From Pseudomonas sp. M47T1 (lineage in GTDB: Bacteria; Pseudomonadota; Gammaproteobacteria; Pseudomonadales; Pseudomonadaceae), in the NCBI RefSeq assembly GCF_000263855.1, contig NZ_AJWX01000003.1:124001-188000 (forward strand): 64,000 bases of DNA. The letters are read 5' to 3'. A model generated the notes under the pieces. That model ran no database searches, was not told the DNA's origin, and was given only the letters and a program-made list of their open reading frames with translations. The position numbers and the translations under genes are program-made. Positions 27,230 through 36,472 of this stretch are shown here, in pieces; positions within the stretch are counted from its first letter, which is position 1, and the number at the start of each line of letters is the position of its first letter.

Positions 27230-28465
27230 ATGCACGCACTTAAAGTTCTGGTTCTTGAAGACAGCCCGTTCCAGCTCATGGCCTTGCATCAGATGCTCAA
27301 CGCCAGTGGGGTCTTTGACGTACTGACGGCCGAAAGTGTTGATGCTGCGCTGCAGTCATTGGAACGGCGCGGCCCGGTCGACATTGCCATCTGCGATCTG
27401 CAGATGGAGGAAGGCGACAGCCTGCAACTGATCCGGCACCTGGCGCGCCATCGCCAGGCTCGGGCGCTGATCATTCTGTCGAGCCTGGAACGCAGCGTGC
27501 TCGACAGCGCCAGCCTGCTGGCTCGCCAGTTGGGAATGCACGTGCTGGGGGTGCTGGAAAAACCGGCCAACCCGGTAGTCCTGCACGAGTTGCTGCAAGG
27601 TTTCGATCGCCAGAAGGCTCTGGCCGAGGCATCCATTCCACTGGTGGAGGTGAATGAGCTGGTGTGCATGGATGAGCTGACGGTCGAACACCTGCCGCAG
27701 CTCAAGGCGCAGTGGCAAACCCACTTCCAGCCCAAGGTGGCGTTTGATGGCCGGTTGCTGGGCGTTGAAGCCCTGGTGCGCTGGAATCACCCGGTACTGG
27801 GGCTTCTGTCACCTGCCAGTTTCCTGCCGCTGGTCAGTTACGCGGGGCTGATGCCGCACCTTACCTGGCACGTGCTGGAGGCTGCATTGAACCTGAGCGC
27901 CGCTGTGCGCGAGGAGGGTGGCGAGCCCTTGTCAGTGGCGGTGAACGTGCCGCCGGGTATCATCGAGGCCGAGCACTTTGCACCGCAGGTCGAGGCGTTG
28001 CTCAAGCAAAAGGACCTGCCTGCGTCGATATTGACCCTGGAAATGCTCGAAAGCCGACAAGCGCCGGCCAGCAGCCTGGAGCTGGAAGCATTGCTGCGAC
28101 TGCGCATGCTGGGCTGCCACCTGGCCATTGACGACTTTGGCATGGGTGACTCAAACATCCAGCGCCTGCTGGACCTGCCGTTCTCGGAACTGAAGATACC
28201 CAGCCTGTTCGTGCGGGGCATGGCCGAAGACGGACGCAAGGCGGCGGTGGTGGCTGGTGCGCTGATCATGGCGCTGCGCATGGGCCTGGACGTAGTGGTC
28301 GAGGGCGTCGAGACCGCCAGCGACTTCCAGGCCCTGAAAGCGTTGGGCCAGCCGGCATTGCAAGGGTATTACGTGGCCAGACCGATGTCGGCCCTGGCGC
28401 TGCGCGACTGGATGGCCAGCCGCGACCTCGCCCAATGGCAGGATGAGAACCTGCTGCCTAACTGA
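27230..28465 (+). CDS. Response regulator with EAL phosphodiesterase domain (RocR-like)
   Basis: 411 residues. Receiver at ~3-125 with phospho-acceptor Asp56 (IAICDLQME), then an EAL domain (~160-400). Residues expected for c-di-GMP hydrolysis are mostly kept: EALVRW (Glu180), Asn in AVNVPP, Glu in TLEMLES, IDDFGMGDSN, Lys in LKI, VVEGVET and LQGYYV. The usual LKID reads LKIP here. RocR of P. aeruginosa has this layout and opposes the RocA branch. I chose the ATG at 27230 because GGGAGG lies 7 nt upstream; an ATG at 27224 abuts that sequence. It converges on the REC-HTH gene with an 8-bp overlap. Catalytic activity is likely but inferred. Confidence 0.9.
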   Translation: MHALKVLVLEDSPFQLMALHQMLNASGVFDVLTAESVDAALQSLERRGPVDIAICDLQMEEGDSLQLIRHLARHRQARALIILSSLERSVLDSASLLARQLGMHVLGVLEKPANPVVLHELLQGFDRQKALAEASIPLVEVNELVCMDELTVEHLPQLKAQWQTHFQPKVAFDGRLLGVEALVRWNHPVLGLLSPASFLPLVSYAGLMPHLTWHVLEAALNLSAAVREEGGEPLSVAVNVPPGIIEAEHFAPQVEALLKQKDLPASILTLEMLESRQAPASSLELEALLRLRMLGCHLAIDDFGMGDSNIQRLLDLPFSELKIPSLFVRGMAEDGRKAAVVAGALIMALRMGLDVVVEGVETASDFQALKALGQPALQGYYVARPMSALALRDWMASRDLAQWQDENLLPN

Positions 28466-29120
28466 GGCCGTGCTCCTGCAGGTAGATGAACAACGCGGCA
28501 TCGTTGGCCACGCCCAGTTTGCGCATGGCGCTGATTTTCTGGGCGCTGACGGTCTGCTTGCTGCGGCTGAGCTGAGCGGCAATTTCACCTACCGACAGGC
28601 CGCCGGCCAGCAGGCGGGTCACTTCTATCTCGCGGGGTGACAGGGCTTCGCGTTCAAACATGCGGTCCGGGCGCACCTCGCCGTCCTGCAGCAGTGCCTG
28701 GCTGACCGACTCGGCGATGAACACTTTGTTGCGTCGCACCTGGGCAATGGCCAGCGGCAACTCACTGACCAGGCTGGCCTTGCCCAGCACCCCTTTCACG
28801 CCCAGGCCGAGCATGGAGCGGAACAGTCCGGCGTTATTGAGCATGGTCACCACCAGGATCGGCAGCTGCGGCCAGTGGCGGCGCACGTTTTCCAGCAGGC
28901 GCAGGCCATCGTTCTGGTTCTCTGCCGGCATCATGAAGTCGGTGATCAGCAGGTCGCATTCGCCTTCCTCCAGCCACTGGGTCAGTTCCGACGGGCTGCT
29001 GGCTTCACCCACCACCTGCATGTCCGGGTCCTGTTCCAGCACCGCGCGCAAGCCTATGCGGAAAATCGGGTGGTCATCGGCCACGAGGATACGCAGCGGC
29101 GAGGTGTGGGACGTATTCAC
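28458..29120 (-). CDS. NarL/FixJ-family response regulator (RocA-like)
   Basis: 220 residues. Receiver with DD at 15-16 and phospho-acceptor Asp61 (LLITDFMMP), then a LuxR-type helix-turn-helix (~155-215, LSPREIEVTRLLAGGLSVGE, and SRSKQTVSAQK). Start is the GTG at 29120, with GGAG 6 nt upstream; an ATG at 29144 gives an 8-residue extension and is the alternative. Next to a BvgS-type kinase and a REC-EAL protein it fits RocA1/SadA, which in P. aeruginosa regulates fimbrial and biofilm genes. No fimbrial genes are in this window, so targets are elsewhere. Confidence 0.9.
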   Translation of the reverse strand: MNTSHTSPLRILVADDHPIFRIGLRAVLEQDPDMQVVGEASSPSELTQWLEEGECDLLITDFMMPAENQNDGLRLLENVRRHWPQLPILVVTMLNNAGLFRSMLGLGVKGVLGKASLVSELPLAIAQVRRNKVFIAESVSQALLQDGEVRPDRMFEREALSPREIEVTRLLAGGLSVGEIAAQLSRSKQTVSAQKISAMRKLGVANDAALFIYLQEHGLS

Positions 29121-29357
29121 GGCAGGCTCCGAGCAAAAATCCATGGTCCAGGCGCTGAGTCTGGCACATTCGCAGGCATTTCCCCCGCAAACGTTACCGT
29201 CTGGATCGGCACCGGTGCACGCGCTGGATTTTTGTGCATTGCAACTGTCATATTCGACGGGCAATCTGGAATGCCCCGCTGCGGGTTTTAGAACTTTTTG
29301 GCTTGGCGGCGGGTCTTTGATAGACACCTTGATTTCGAACAACTGAGTGGTGATCGA

Positions 29358-29648
29358 ATGGAAAATATCAACGAGCTGCTGACTGAAGCACTGACGCCCT
29401 ACCACGTGGACGTGGTTGACGTGGGCGGCCCGCTTGAATGCCGGGTGATATTGCGCGATTCGACTGGCGCTCTGGTGCTGGATCGTTGCTTCAACCGCCG
29501 GCAGTTTGCTGACAAACACGGCCTGACCGACGTGGTCGACGGCCTGCATCGCGACTTGATGGTTGCCGAAGGGCGCCTGCAACCCTGCATGCTCGCGGCC
29601 CTGGCCAACGGCCCGGCAACCCCGGCCGTTGGCGCATCGATGCGTTAG
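29358..29648 (+). CDS. DUF3509 family protein
   Basis: 96 residues. Matches the small Pseudomonas-restricted DUF3509 family in length and layout: acidic N-terminal segment, then RVILRDSTGALVLDRCFNRRQFAD and a helical end LHRDLMVAEGRLQP. Start is the ATG at 29358. It is divergent from the RocA-like gene with 237 bp between, and has its own terminator at 29754. No function is established. Confidence 0.8.
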   Translation: MENINELLTEALTPYHVDVVDVGGPLECRVILRDSTGALVLDRCFNRRQFADKHGLTDVVDGLHRDLMVAEGRLQPCMLAALANGPATPAVGASMR

Positions 29649-29753
29649 GGGAACCTTCCCAAACCCTTGTGTTCACATCCTGTAAGGGCAGGGGGGCTTG
29701 CATTGTGCTCCGGTGCTTGCCACCTGTCGTATTGGCCCAAATGGGCCATGTTT

Positions 29754-29791
29754 AACCCCGGGTAGCCTCCCCACTGCCCGGGGTTTCTTTT
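29754..29791 (+). terminator. Terminator after the DUF3509 gene
   Basis: Stem AACCCCGGG (29754-29762) and CCCGGGGTT (29777-29785), 14-nt loop, followed by TCTTTTT. It lies between convergent genes. Confidence 0.85.
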
Positions 29792-29817
29792 TGGGCAAAA
29801 AGAAAAGAAACGCTCGA

Positions 29818-30684
29818 TCAGTGCTGCGCCATCTCCTCGAAGAACCGCCGTGAATCACGCAGGTAATCATCGCGTGACGCCGCATCCAGCCATTGCGCGT
29901 AAAAAACCGGCAACGTAGTGCTGCGCAGTCCCGCCAGCACCGGGTTGAGCCTGTCCACCACAGCGCGGCCTGCGGGCGTGTTTGAGCAGGCTATGTACAC
30001 CGGTTGATAGCGCGGCACACCGCGCACGGGTACAAACATCAGGTCGGCGCTATCAATTTGCTCCTGAGGGGCCAGGTACAGTACTTCGGGCCAGTAGCCC
30101 AACACCCCGTCCAGGCGCCCGCGCTGTTGCATCTGCAACAGGCTGGCCACCGCATCGTTGCCGTGATGGGCACTGACGGCGCCTTCAGGCGCCTGGGCGA
30201 GGATGTTGTCGATGGTTGAACCGTAACTGCGCTCGGCCACCCGGCCAATTTTGATATTGGGGCTGGCCAGCACGGCTGGCAGGTCCAGCTCGTCGTGGTG
30301 AATGAAAGTGTTGAAGCCATGGCGGTCCTGTCGCCGGATGATCAGGCCGTTGGTCAGCGTGGCGAACACCGGGATGCTGTACACCACGGTCTGGCTACGC
30401 TCTGCGGTCCACAGCAGTGTCGGGTCGCAACTGAGCGCAGGCTCCGTCAGCATTTGCGTGGCCCGAGCGCGGTTGACCCGCACCACACTGTGGTCATAGT
30501 GCGGCAGGGCCTGCATCAGCAGGGGCAGCAGGCGGTCCACGGCGCCCTGGCCTTCACGCGGGCCACTTTCGATGGTCAGCGGTGGCAGGTCGCGCACCAG
30601 CCAGGTCAACGGCTCCCCGGCGCGGGCGATGAGCGGTAAGGCGAGGCACAGCAACAGCAACGTCAATCGGCGGCAACCTTCCAT
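29818..30684 (-). CDS. Periplasmic solute-binding-like protein (TIGR02285/SBP_bac_3-like)
   Basis: 288 residues. Signal peptide MEGCRRLTLLLLCLALPLIARA, then a bilobal amino-acid-binding-protein-like fold (TWLVRDLPPLTIESGPREGQG near the start, ALPAVLASPNIKIGRVAERSYG mid-protein). No transporter genes adjoin it, so it is an orphan binding protein or a signalling accessory. Start is the ATG at 30684 with GGAG 8 nt upstream; the open frame continues to 30987 but has no site. It lies about 3 kb from the Roc-like kinase, which has two domains of the same superfamily, but no link is shown. Confidence 0.72.
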   Translation of the reverse strand: MEGCRRLTLLLLCLALPLIARAGEPLTWLVRDLPPLTIESGPREGQGAVDRLLPLLMQALPHYDHSVVRVNRARATQMLTEPALSCDPTLLWTAERSQTVVYSIPVFATLTNGLIIRRQDRHGFNTFIHHDELDLPAVLASPNIKIGRVAERSYGSTIDNILAQAPEGAVSAHHGNDAVASLLQMQQRGRLDGVLGYWPEVLYLAPQEQIDSADLMFVPVRGVPRYQPVYIACSNTPAGRAVVDRLNPVLAGLRSTTLPVFYAQWLDAASRDDYLRDSRRFFEEMAQH

Positions 30685-30825
30685 GATGCGAGCTCCGAAA
30701 CAGCTGGGTGTATAGGTAGCACAGGTCTGCGCCTGCTGGTAAACGTTGTCGGCCATCGGTCTTAGTTGATTAGGCCACGATCGGTTAGACTGTGCGACTT
30801 TTCCTCGTAGCAAGAAGCCCCTTTC

Positions 30826-31368
30826 ATGGCCCAGCCGTCCACGACCTACAAATTCGAACTCAATCTGACCGATCTCGACCGTGGGGTCTACGAAAGCGTC
30901 AAGCAGACCATCGCCCGTCACCCATCGGAAACCGAAGAGCGCATGACCGTGCGTCTGCTGGCCTACGCCTTCTGGTACAACGAGCAACTGGCGTTTGGTC
31001 GCGGCCTGTCGGATGTGGATGAGCCAGCGCTATGGGAAAAGAGCCTCGACGATCGTGTATTGCACTGGATCGAAGTGGGCCAGCCAGACGCCGACCGTCT
31101 GACCTGGTGCTCGCGCCGCACCGAGCGCACCAGCCTGCTGGCCTACGGCAGCCTGCGCGTATGGCAGACCAAGGTGGTGGACGCGGTGAAAAACCTGAAG
31201 AACGTCAACATCGCCGCCGTACCCCAGGAAGTGCTGGAAATACTGGCCAAGGACATGCCGCGGTCCATCAAGTGGGACGTGATGATCAGCGAAGGCACAA
31301 TCTTTGTCACCGATGACCGTGGCCAGCACGAAGTTCAGCTTGAATGGCTGCTGGGCGAGCGCGGCTAA
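30826..31368 (+). CDS. yaeQ: YaeQ family protein
   Basis: 180 residues, full length for the family. MAQPSTTYKFELNLTDLDRG and RLLAYAFWYNEQLAFGRGL are typical, with IKWDVMISEGTIFVTDD near the end. YaeQ has a PD-(D/E)XK nuclease-like fold with unknown activity; an early link to RfaH function was later disputed. Start at 30826. recJ follows 44 bp downstream on the same strand and is probably co-transcribed. Confidence 0.93.
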   Translation: MAQPSTTYKFELNLTDLDRGVYESVKQTIARHPSETEERMTVRLLAYAFWYNEQLAFGRGLSDVDEPALWEKSLDDRVLHWIEVGQPDADRLTWCSRRTERTSLLAYGSLRVWQTKVVDAVKNLKNVNIAAVPQEVLEILAKDMPRSIKWDVMISEGTIFVTDDRGQHEVQLEWLLGERG

Positions 31369-31412
31369 GCCACGCCGTCTTTCCTGATTCTGCCCTTTGA
31401 AAAAGAAGCCCC

Positions 31413-33122
31413 ATGCGTATCGAACCGCGTCAACTGCCTGCCATCCTGCCATTTCTCGGTGATCTGCCGCCCCTGCTGACGCGCCTGTACGCGGCGCGGG
31501 GGGTGCAGTGCGAGGCCGAACTGGACAAGAGCCTGGCGCGGTTGATCCCGTTCCAGCAACTCAAGGGCATGGATGCGGCGGTTGATTTGCTGGTGCAGGC
31601 CCTGGCCAGTCGCCAGCGCATCCTCATCGTGGGGGACTTCGACGCTGACGGCGCCACGGCCAGCAGCGTCGGCGTGCTGGGCCTGCGCCTGCTGGGTGCG
31701 GCCCATGTCGATTACCTGGTGCCCAACCGCTTCGAGTACGGCTACGGCCTGACACCGGAGATCGTTGCCGTGGCCCTGCAGCGCCAACCGGACCTGCTGG
31801 TGACCGTGGACAACGGCATTTCCAGCGTCGAAGGCGTGGCGGCGGCCAAGGCGGCCGGGCTCAAGGTACTGGTTACCGACCACCACTTGCCGGGCCATGA
31901 ACTGCCGGCGGCCGACGCTATCGTCAACCCCAACCAGCCGGGCTGCGAATTCCCCAGCAAAGCGCTGGCGGGTGTGGGCGTGATCTTCTATGTGCTGATG
32001 GCCTTGCGTGCACGTCTGCGCAGCCTGGGGCATTACGATTCGGCACCGCAGCCGAACATCGGCGAACTGCTCGACCTGGTGGCCTTGGGTAGCGTGGCCG
32101 ACGTGGTACCGCTGGACGCCAACAACCGCATCCTGGTGCACCAGGGCCTGGAGCGGATCCGTGCAGGGCGCGCGCGTCCGGGCCTCAAGGCAATTCTGGA
32201 AGTGGCCAAGCGCGATCATCGACGCATCACCTCCACCGACCTGGGTTTCATTCTGGGCCCGCGCTTGAACGCTGCCGGCCGCCTGGATGACATGAGCCTG
32301 GGCATCGAGTGCCTGCTCAGCGACGACGCCAGCCTGGCGCAAGCCATGGCCGTGCAACTGGATGAATTGAACCAGGACCGCAAGTCCATCGAGCAGGGCA
32401 TGCAGCGCGAGGCGCTGGCCCAGCTCAAGGACCTGCCGCTGGAGTCTATGCCGTTCGGGCTGTGCCTGTTCGACGCCGACTGGCACCAGGGTGTCATCGG
32501 TATCCTCGCCTCGCGCCTGAAAGAGCGCTACCACCGGCCCACCATTGCCTTTGCCGACGCCGGCGACGGCATGCTCAAGGGTTCGGCGCGCTCGGTCCCC
32601 GGGTTTCATATTCGTGACGCGCTGGATGCGGTGGCCGCTCGCCAGCCGCAATTGATCAGCAAGTTCGGCGGCCATGCCATGGCGGCGGGGCTGTCGTTGC
32701 CCGAGGGTAATTTCCAGGCGTTCGCCCAGGCGTTCGATGAGGAAGTGCGCCGCCAGTTGCAGGAGGAAGACCTGACGGGTCGCCTGCTCACTGATGGCAC
32801 CCTGGCGGTTGAAGAGTTTCACCTGGAGCTGGCCCGCGCCCTGCGCCATGCCGGGCCATGGGGGCAGCACTTCCCCGAGCCGCTGTTTCACGGCGTGTTC
32901 CAGCTGGCTGAGCAGCGCGTTGTGGGTGAACGGCATCTCAAGGTGGTGCTCAAGAGCGAGTGCGGCTCGGTCAAGCTCGATGGTATCGCCTTTGGCGTGG
33001 ACCGCGAGGTGTGGCCCAACCCGACCGTGCGCTGGGTGGAGCTGGCCTACAAGCTCGATGTCAATGAGTTCCGTGGCCAGGAAACCGTGCAATTGATGAT
33101 CGCGCACATCGAGCCGCGCTGA
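31413..33122 (+). CDS. recJ: Single-stranded-DNA-specific exonuclease RecJ
   Basis: 569 residues. DHH superfamily: IVGDFDADGATASS (~72-85), VTVDNGISS (~130), TDHHLPGHE (~155-163, the DHH motif), and the DHHA1 signature FGGHAMAAGLSLP (~418-430), then a C-terminal OB-like region. It degrades single-stranded DNA 5' to 3' in recombination and mismatch repair. Start is the ATG at 31413 after GAAAAAGAAGCCCC, a weak site. Downstream of yaeQ. Confidence 0.96.
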   Translation: MRIEPRQLPAILPFLGDLPPLLTRLYAARGVQCEAELDKSLARLIPFQQLKGMDAAVDLLVQALASRQRILIVGDFDADGATASSVGVLGLRLLGAAHVDYLVPNRFEYGYGLTPEIVAVALQRQPDLLVTVDNGISSVEGVAAAKAAGLKVLVTDHHLPGHELPAADAIVNPNQPGCEFPSKALAGVGVIFYVLMALRARLRSLGHYDSAPQPNIGELLDLVALGSVADVVPLDANNRILVHQGLERIRAGRARPGLKAILEVAKRDHRRITSTDLGFILGPRLNAAGRLDDMSLGIECLLSDDASLAQAMAVQLDELNQDRKSIEQGMQREALAQLKDLPLESMPFGLCLFDADWHQGVIGILASRLKERYHRPTIAFADAGDGMLKGSARSVPGFHIRDALDAVAARQPQLISKFGGHAMAAGLSLPEGNFQAFAQAFDEEVRRQLQEEDLTGRLLTDGTLAVEEFHLELARALRHAGPWGQHFPEPLFHGVFQLAEQRVVGERHLKVVLKSECGSVKLDGIAFGVDREVWPNPTVRWVELAYKLDVNEFRGQETVQLMIAHIEPR

Positions 33123-33211
33123 GAAAACCGGCTGAACCCTGTTCAAGGTCATGTTGTCGACTAGGCTCTAAGCATTATTTGCGCCCGACCCCATGCCTTG
33201 AGAGGTGCCCC

Positions 33212-34318
33212 ATGAGCCTGCTGCTGGAACCCTACACCCTTCGCCAACTGACCCTGCCCAACCGCATTGCCGTGTCGCCCATGTGCCAGTATTCCAGTGT
33301 CGACGGCCTGGCCAACGACTGGCACCTGGTGCACCTGGGCAGCCGCGCCGTGGGTGGCGCCGGCCTGGTGTTTACCGAAGCCACCGCCGTTACCGCCGAT
33401 GGCCGCATCACCCCTGAAGACCTGGGCCTGTGGAACGACGACCAGATCGAGCCGCTGCAACGCATCACCCGTTTCATCACCTCCCAGGGCGCCGTGCCGG
33501 GTATTCAGTTGGCCCACGCCGGGCGCAAGGCCAGCACCTGGCGGCCCTGGCTGGGCAAGGCCGGCAGTATTCCGGTGAACGAAGGCGGCTGGGTGCCGGT
33601 GGGGCCGTCGAAGATTGCCTTCGACCCGCGCCATACCGCGCCCACGGCATTGGACGAGGCGCAGATCCAGGAAGTGATACTGGCGTTTGTCGAGGCGGCC
33701 AGACGGGCGCTGACAGCCAACTTCAAAGTGGTGGAAGTGCACGCGGCCCACGGCTACTTGCTGCATCAGTTTCTGTCGCCCATCAGCAATCAGCGCCAGG
33801 ACAGTTACGGCGGCTCTTTTGAAAACCGTATCCGCCTGACCCTGCAAGTTACCGAAGCGATTCGCACTGTGTGGCCGCAGGAGTTGCCGGTGTTCGTGCG
33901 CGTGTCGGCCACTGACTGGGTGGAGGATGGCTGGAATCCAGACGAAACCGTGGAGTTGGCCAAGCGCCTGAAGGCCTTGGGCGCGGACCTGATTGATGTG
34001 TCATCGGGGGGCACGGCGGCGAATGCCGAGATTCCCACCGGGCCCGGCTACCAGACCCGTTTTGCCGAGCGCGTGCGCAAGGAATCGGGCATTGCCACCG
34101 GTACCGTGGGCATGATCACCGAGCCGGCCCAGGCCGAGCATATCCTGCGCACTTGCCAGGCCGACATCATCCTGCTGGCCCGCGAACTGCTGCGCGACCC
34201 TTACTGGCCGCTGCATGCCGACGACGACCTGGGCGGCCGCCTGGCCACCTGGCCGGCGCAATACCAACGCGCCACCCACCGCGACCAGCCCATCCACGAA
34301 TCCGACCTGCGCGATTGA
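33212..34318 (+). CDS. Old Yellow Enzyme family NADH:flavin oxidoreductase (YqjM/XenA-like)
   Basis: 368 residues, FMN TIM barrel. Seen: the N-terminal YqjM-class feature VSPMCQYSSVDG (Cys ~25), QLAHAGRKAS (~105-114), the substrate-binding histidines in VHAAHGYLLHQFLSP (~175-189), SYGGSFENRIR, and a C-terminal phosphate-binding region (ADIILLARELLRDP). Members reduce activated alkenes and nitro compounds with NAD(P)H. The physiological substrate is unknown. Start is the ATG at 33212 with AGAGG upstream; the frame to 33179 lacks a site. Single gene between recJ and a REP-like pair. Confidence 0.9.
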   Translation: MSLLLEPYTLRQLTLPNRIAVSPMCQYSSVDGLANDWHLVHLGSRAVGGAGLVFTEATAVTADGRITPEDLGLWNDDQIEPLQRITRFITSQGAVPGIQLAHAGRKASTWRPWLGKAGSIPVNEGGWVPVGPSKIAFDPRHTAPTALDEAQIQEVILAFVEAARRALTANFKVVEVHAAHGYLLHQFLSPISNQRQDSYGGSFENRIRLTLQVTEAIRTVWPQELPVFVRVSATDWVEDGWNPDETVELAKRLKALGADLIDVSSGGTAANAEIPTGPGYQTRFAERVRKESGIATGTVGMITEPAQAEHILRTCQADIILLARELLRDPYWPLHADDDLGGRLATWPAQYQRATHRDQPIHESDLRD

Positions 34319-34345
34319 ACACCGCGTTGTGGGAGCACTGTCTTA

Positions 34346-34435
34346 ATGTGGGGGCGGGTTCTACCCGCGAAACTGGCACCGGGGCGTTCTGAAACACCGC
34401 AGCCTCTTTTTCGCGGGTAGAACCCGCCCCCACAT
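34346..34435. repeat. Paired REP-like element with perfect 27-bp arms
   Basis: Arms 34346-34372 and 34409-34435 are perfect reverse complements. Each arm is itself a small palindrome (GCGGGT-TCT-ACCCGC). It lies between the convergent ends of the OYE and opgD genes and may act as a transcription or mRNA end. A related solo arm is at 4501-4527. Confidence 0.85.
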
Positions 34436-34464
34436 CAGACAGCGTCACGGGTGCCCCGGCAGGA

Positions 34465-36081
34465 TCAGGTGTACTTGCGCTTGTCCGGCGCCGGCGGGAA
34501 GTACTGGTACAACCAAGTCTCGCTCAGCGTGCGCTCATGGGTGCGGATGAACAGGCGCATTTCCACCGGCTCGACGCTGTCGCTGGTGGGGTGCCAGTCA
34601 AAGGTAATTCGATAACCCTTGTCCGGCAGCGCCAGCACGTTGAAGTCTTGCACCTTGCCACTGGACACCGTGACCACCGGTTCGATACCGGTACCTTCGG
34701 GCAGGTGCTCCAGGCCACCACCCTTGAAGTCCACGGCAAAGCGCCGCGCCCACACTTGCGGGTAGTGCTCCCCTGGTGCCCAACCCTCGGTAAAGCCGCC
34801 CATGCCCGAGCGCGTGGCAAACACCCGCGCCAGCGGCGTGCCCACCGGTGGCAGGGCGCTCCAGTACAGCTTGTAGCCGAAGTTCAGCGCATCACCGGCT
34901 TTCACCGGCTGCTTGGGGGTCCAGAAGGCAACGATGTTGTCCAGGGTTTCGCCGGTGGTGGGGATCTCCATCAGGCTCACCGCGCCTTCGCCCCAATTGG
35001 TGGTGGGTTCCACCCACAGGCTTGGGCGCTTGTCGTAGCCGTCGACGGTGTCCTGGTAGCTGTCGAAGTCGTGGTCGGTCTGCACCAGGCCAAAGCCCTT
35101 GGGGTTGTTGTCGGCGAACGCGTTGAACTGCAGCGTGGCCGGGTTGTTCAGTGGCCGGCAGATCCACTCGCCATTGCCGCGCCACATGGCCAGGCGGTCG
35201 GAGTCATGGATTTGCGGGTGGATGGTGTCGCACATGCGCCGTTCCTGAGTACCGCAACTGAACATGCTGGTCATCGCCGAAATGCCCAGTTGCTCGATGT
35301 CGGTACGGGCGAACACGTGCGCGTCGATGGCCATTACCACCTGCTGGGCCTGGCAGTCGATGTCGAACTTGTAGGCGCCCGCGGCGCTGGGGGATTCCAG
35401 CAGGGCATAGACGGTGAAACGGGTGCTTTCCTTGTCCGGGGTTTCAAACCAGAACTTGGTGAAATCGGGGAATTCCTCGCGCTTTTTCGCGTAGGTATCA
35501 ATGGCCAGGCCGCGCGCCGACAGGCCGTATTGGCCGGTGGTATCCACCGCGCGGAAATAGCTGGCACCCAGGAAGGACAGGATGTCGTGTTTGTCCAGTT
35601 CCGGTGCCTTGAACAGGCGGAACCCGGCAAAGCCCAGGTCGCCCTTGAGCTGCTTGGTGTCCACGCCCGTGTTGTCATAGTGGAACAGCGGGGGGTGGAA
35701 GTGCACCTCGCGCGCCTGCTGCTTGCCGGCGTCGACGCTGTACATGCGCACGGGCAGCTTGAAGCCCATGCCCACGTGGAAAAATTGTACGTCCAACTGG
35801 CCCTTGTTGTCATACCACAGCGAATGTTCGGGGTCGTACTGAATGGCATTGAACTGCAGCGGCGTCATGTTCGCCAGGGTCGGCGGCAATACTTGCTTGC
35901 GGTCGGTATAACCCTGGGTGGCCAACTGTCGTGCCTGGGCCTGCAGCAAATCGAAACTGAACGGCTCGGCATCGCCATCGGCGGTGGCGGCCATGGCCTG
36001 CGCGGCCAGCAGGCCGGTGCCGGATAGGCCGGTATAGGCGGCGAGCGCCATCGAGGCCTTGAGAAGGTGCCTACGGTGCAT
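34465..36081 (-). CDS. opgD: Glucans biosynthesis protein D
   Basis: 538 residues. Strong family match along the length to OpgD/MdoD, a periplasmic protein that shapes osmoregulated periplasmic glucans; for example [36 protein letters not shown] and [16 protein letters not shown]. The N-terminus [18 protein letters not shown] has the twin-arginine pattern of a Tat signal. Start is the ATG at 36081; the frame opens at a TTG 18 nt upstream, but AGG lies 7 nt before this ATG. No opgGH is next to it, so it is an orphan copy here. Confidence 0.95.
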   Translation of the reverse strand: MHRRHLLKASMALAAYTGLSGTGLLAAQAMAATADGDAEPFSFDLLQAQARQLATQGYTDRKQVLPPTLANMTPLQFNAIQYDPEHSLWYDNKGQLDVQFFHVGMGFKLPVRMYSVDAGKQQAREVHFHPPLFHYDNTGVDTKQLKGDLGFAGFRLFKAPELDKHDILSFLGASYFRAVDTTGQYGLSARGLAIDTYAKKREEFPDFTKFWFETPDKESTRFTVYALLESPSAAGAYKFDIDCQAQQVVMAIDAHVFARTDIEQLGISAMTSMFSCGTQERRMCDTIHPQIHDSDRLAMWRGNGEWICRPLNNPATLQFNAFADNNPKGFGLVQTDHDFDSYQDTVDGYDKRPSLWVEPTTNWGEGAVSLMEIPTTGETLDNIVAFWTPKQPVKAGDALNFGYKLYWSALPPVGTPLARVFATRSGMGGFTEGWAPGEHYPQVWARRFAVDFKGGGLEHLPEGTGIEPVVTVSSGKVQDFNVLALPDKGYRITFDWHPTSDSVEPVEMRLFIRTHERTLSETWLYQYFPPAPDKRKYT

Positions 36082-36472
36082 AAATAAACCTGTCTGCAAA
36101 GAATCCGGGCTGCCTCCTGGCGGCCTGGCTGGATCGAGATAAAGGTCTGGACATGCCCTCGGCCAAACGCAACCAACTCATAACAGATAACAAAGTGGGC
36201 GATGGGTTCGCAAGGTGTGGGAAAAAAAGTCAGTGTGCACGCGTGGGGTACCGCGTCCTGAACCCGGTTTTCCACGTGTAACCCCGGAACAAGGATGAAT
36301 TCCATTACTTTATTGGTGACCAACACCCAGCCGTGCCTTGCTTGAGCGGTAGGTCGAACATGCGTCTTGGGAAACATCCTACAAAAACTCCAGATCCTTC
36401 CTCCTCAATGCCCTCGGCAACCCCTCAATAATCGCCTCTCCCGTGATCAACACCCCAGAGAGGACGCCCCTC
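36082..36472. other. 391-bp intergenic region between opgD and a small unknown gene
   Basis: Divergent promoters for the two flanking genes must lie here, but I see no convincing -35/-10 pair, no strong palindrome and no REP-like element. It is visibly more AT-rich around 36220-36420 than its surroundings. The minus-strand frame that crosses into it has no ribosome-binding site. Confidence 0.4.

Noticed and set aside
29818..30684. Orphan binding-protein-like gene as a fourth part of the Roc-like locus
   Set aside because: It is separated by the DUF3509 gene and a terminator, and nothing in the sequence ties it to the kinase beyond sharing a common fold.
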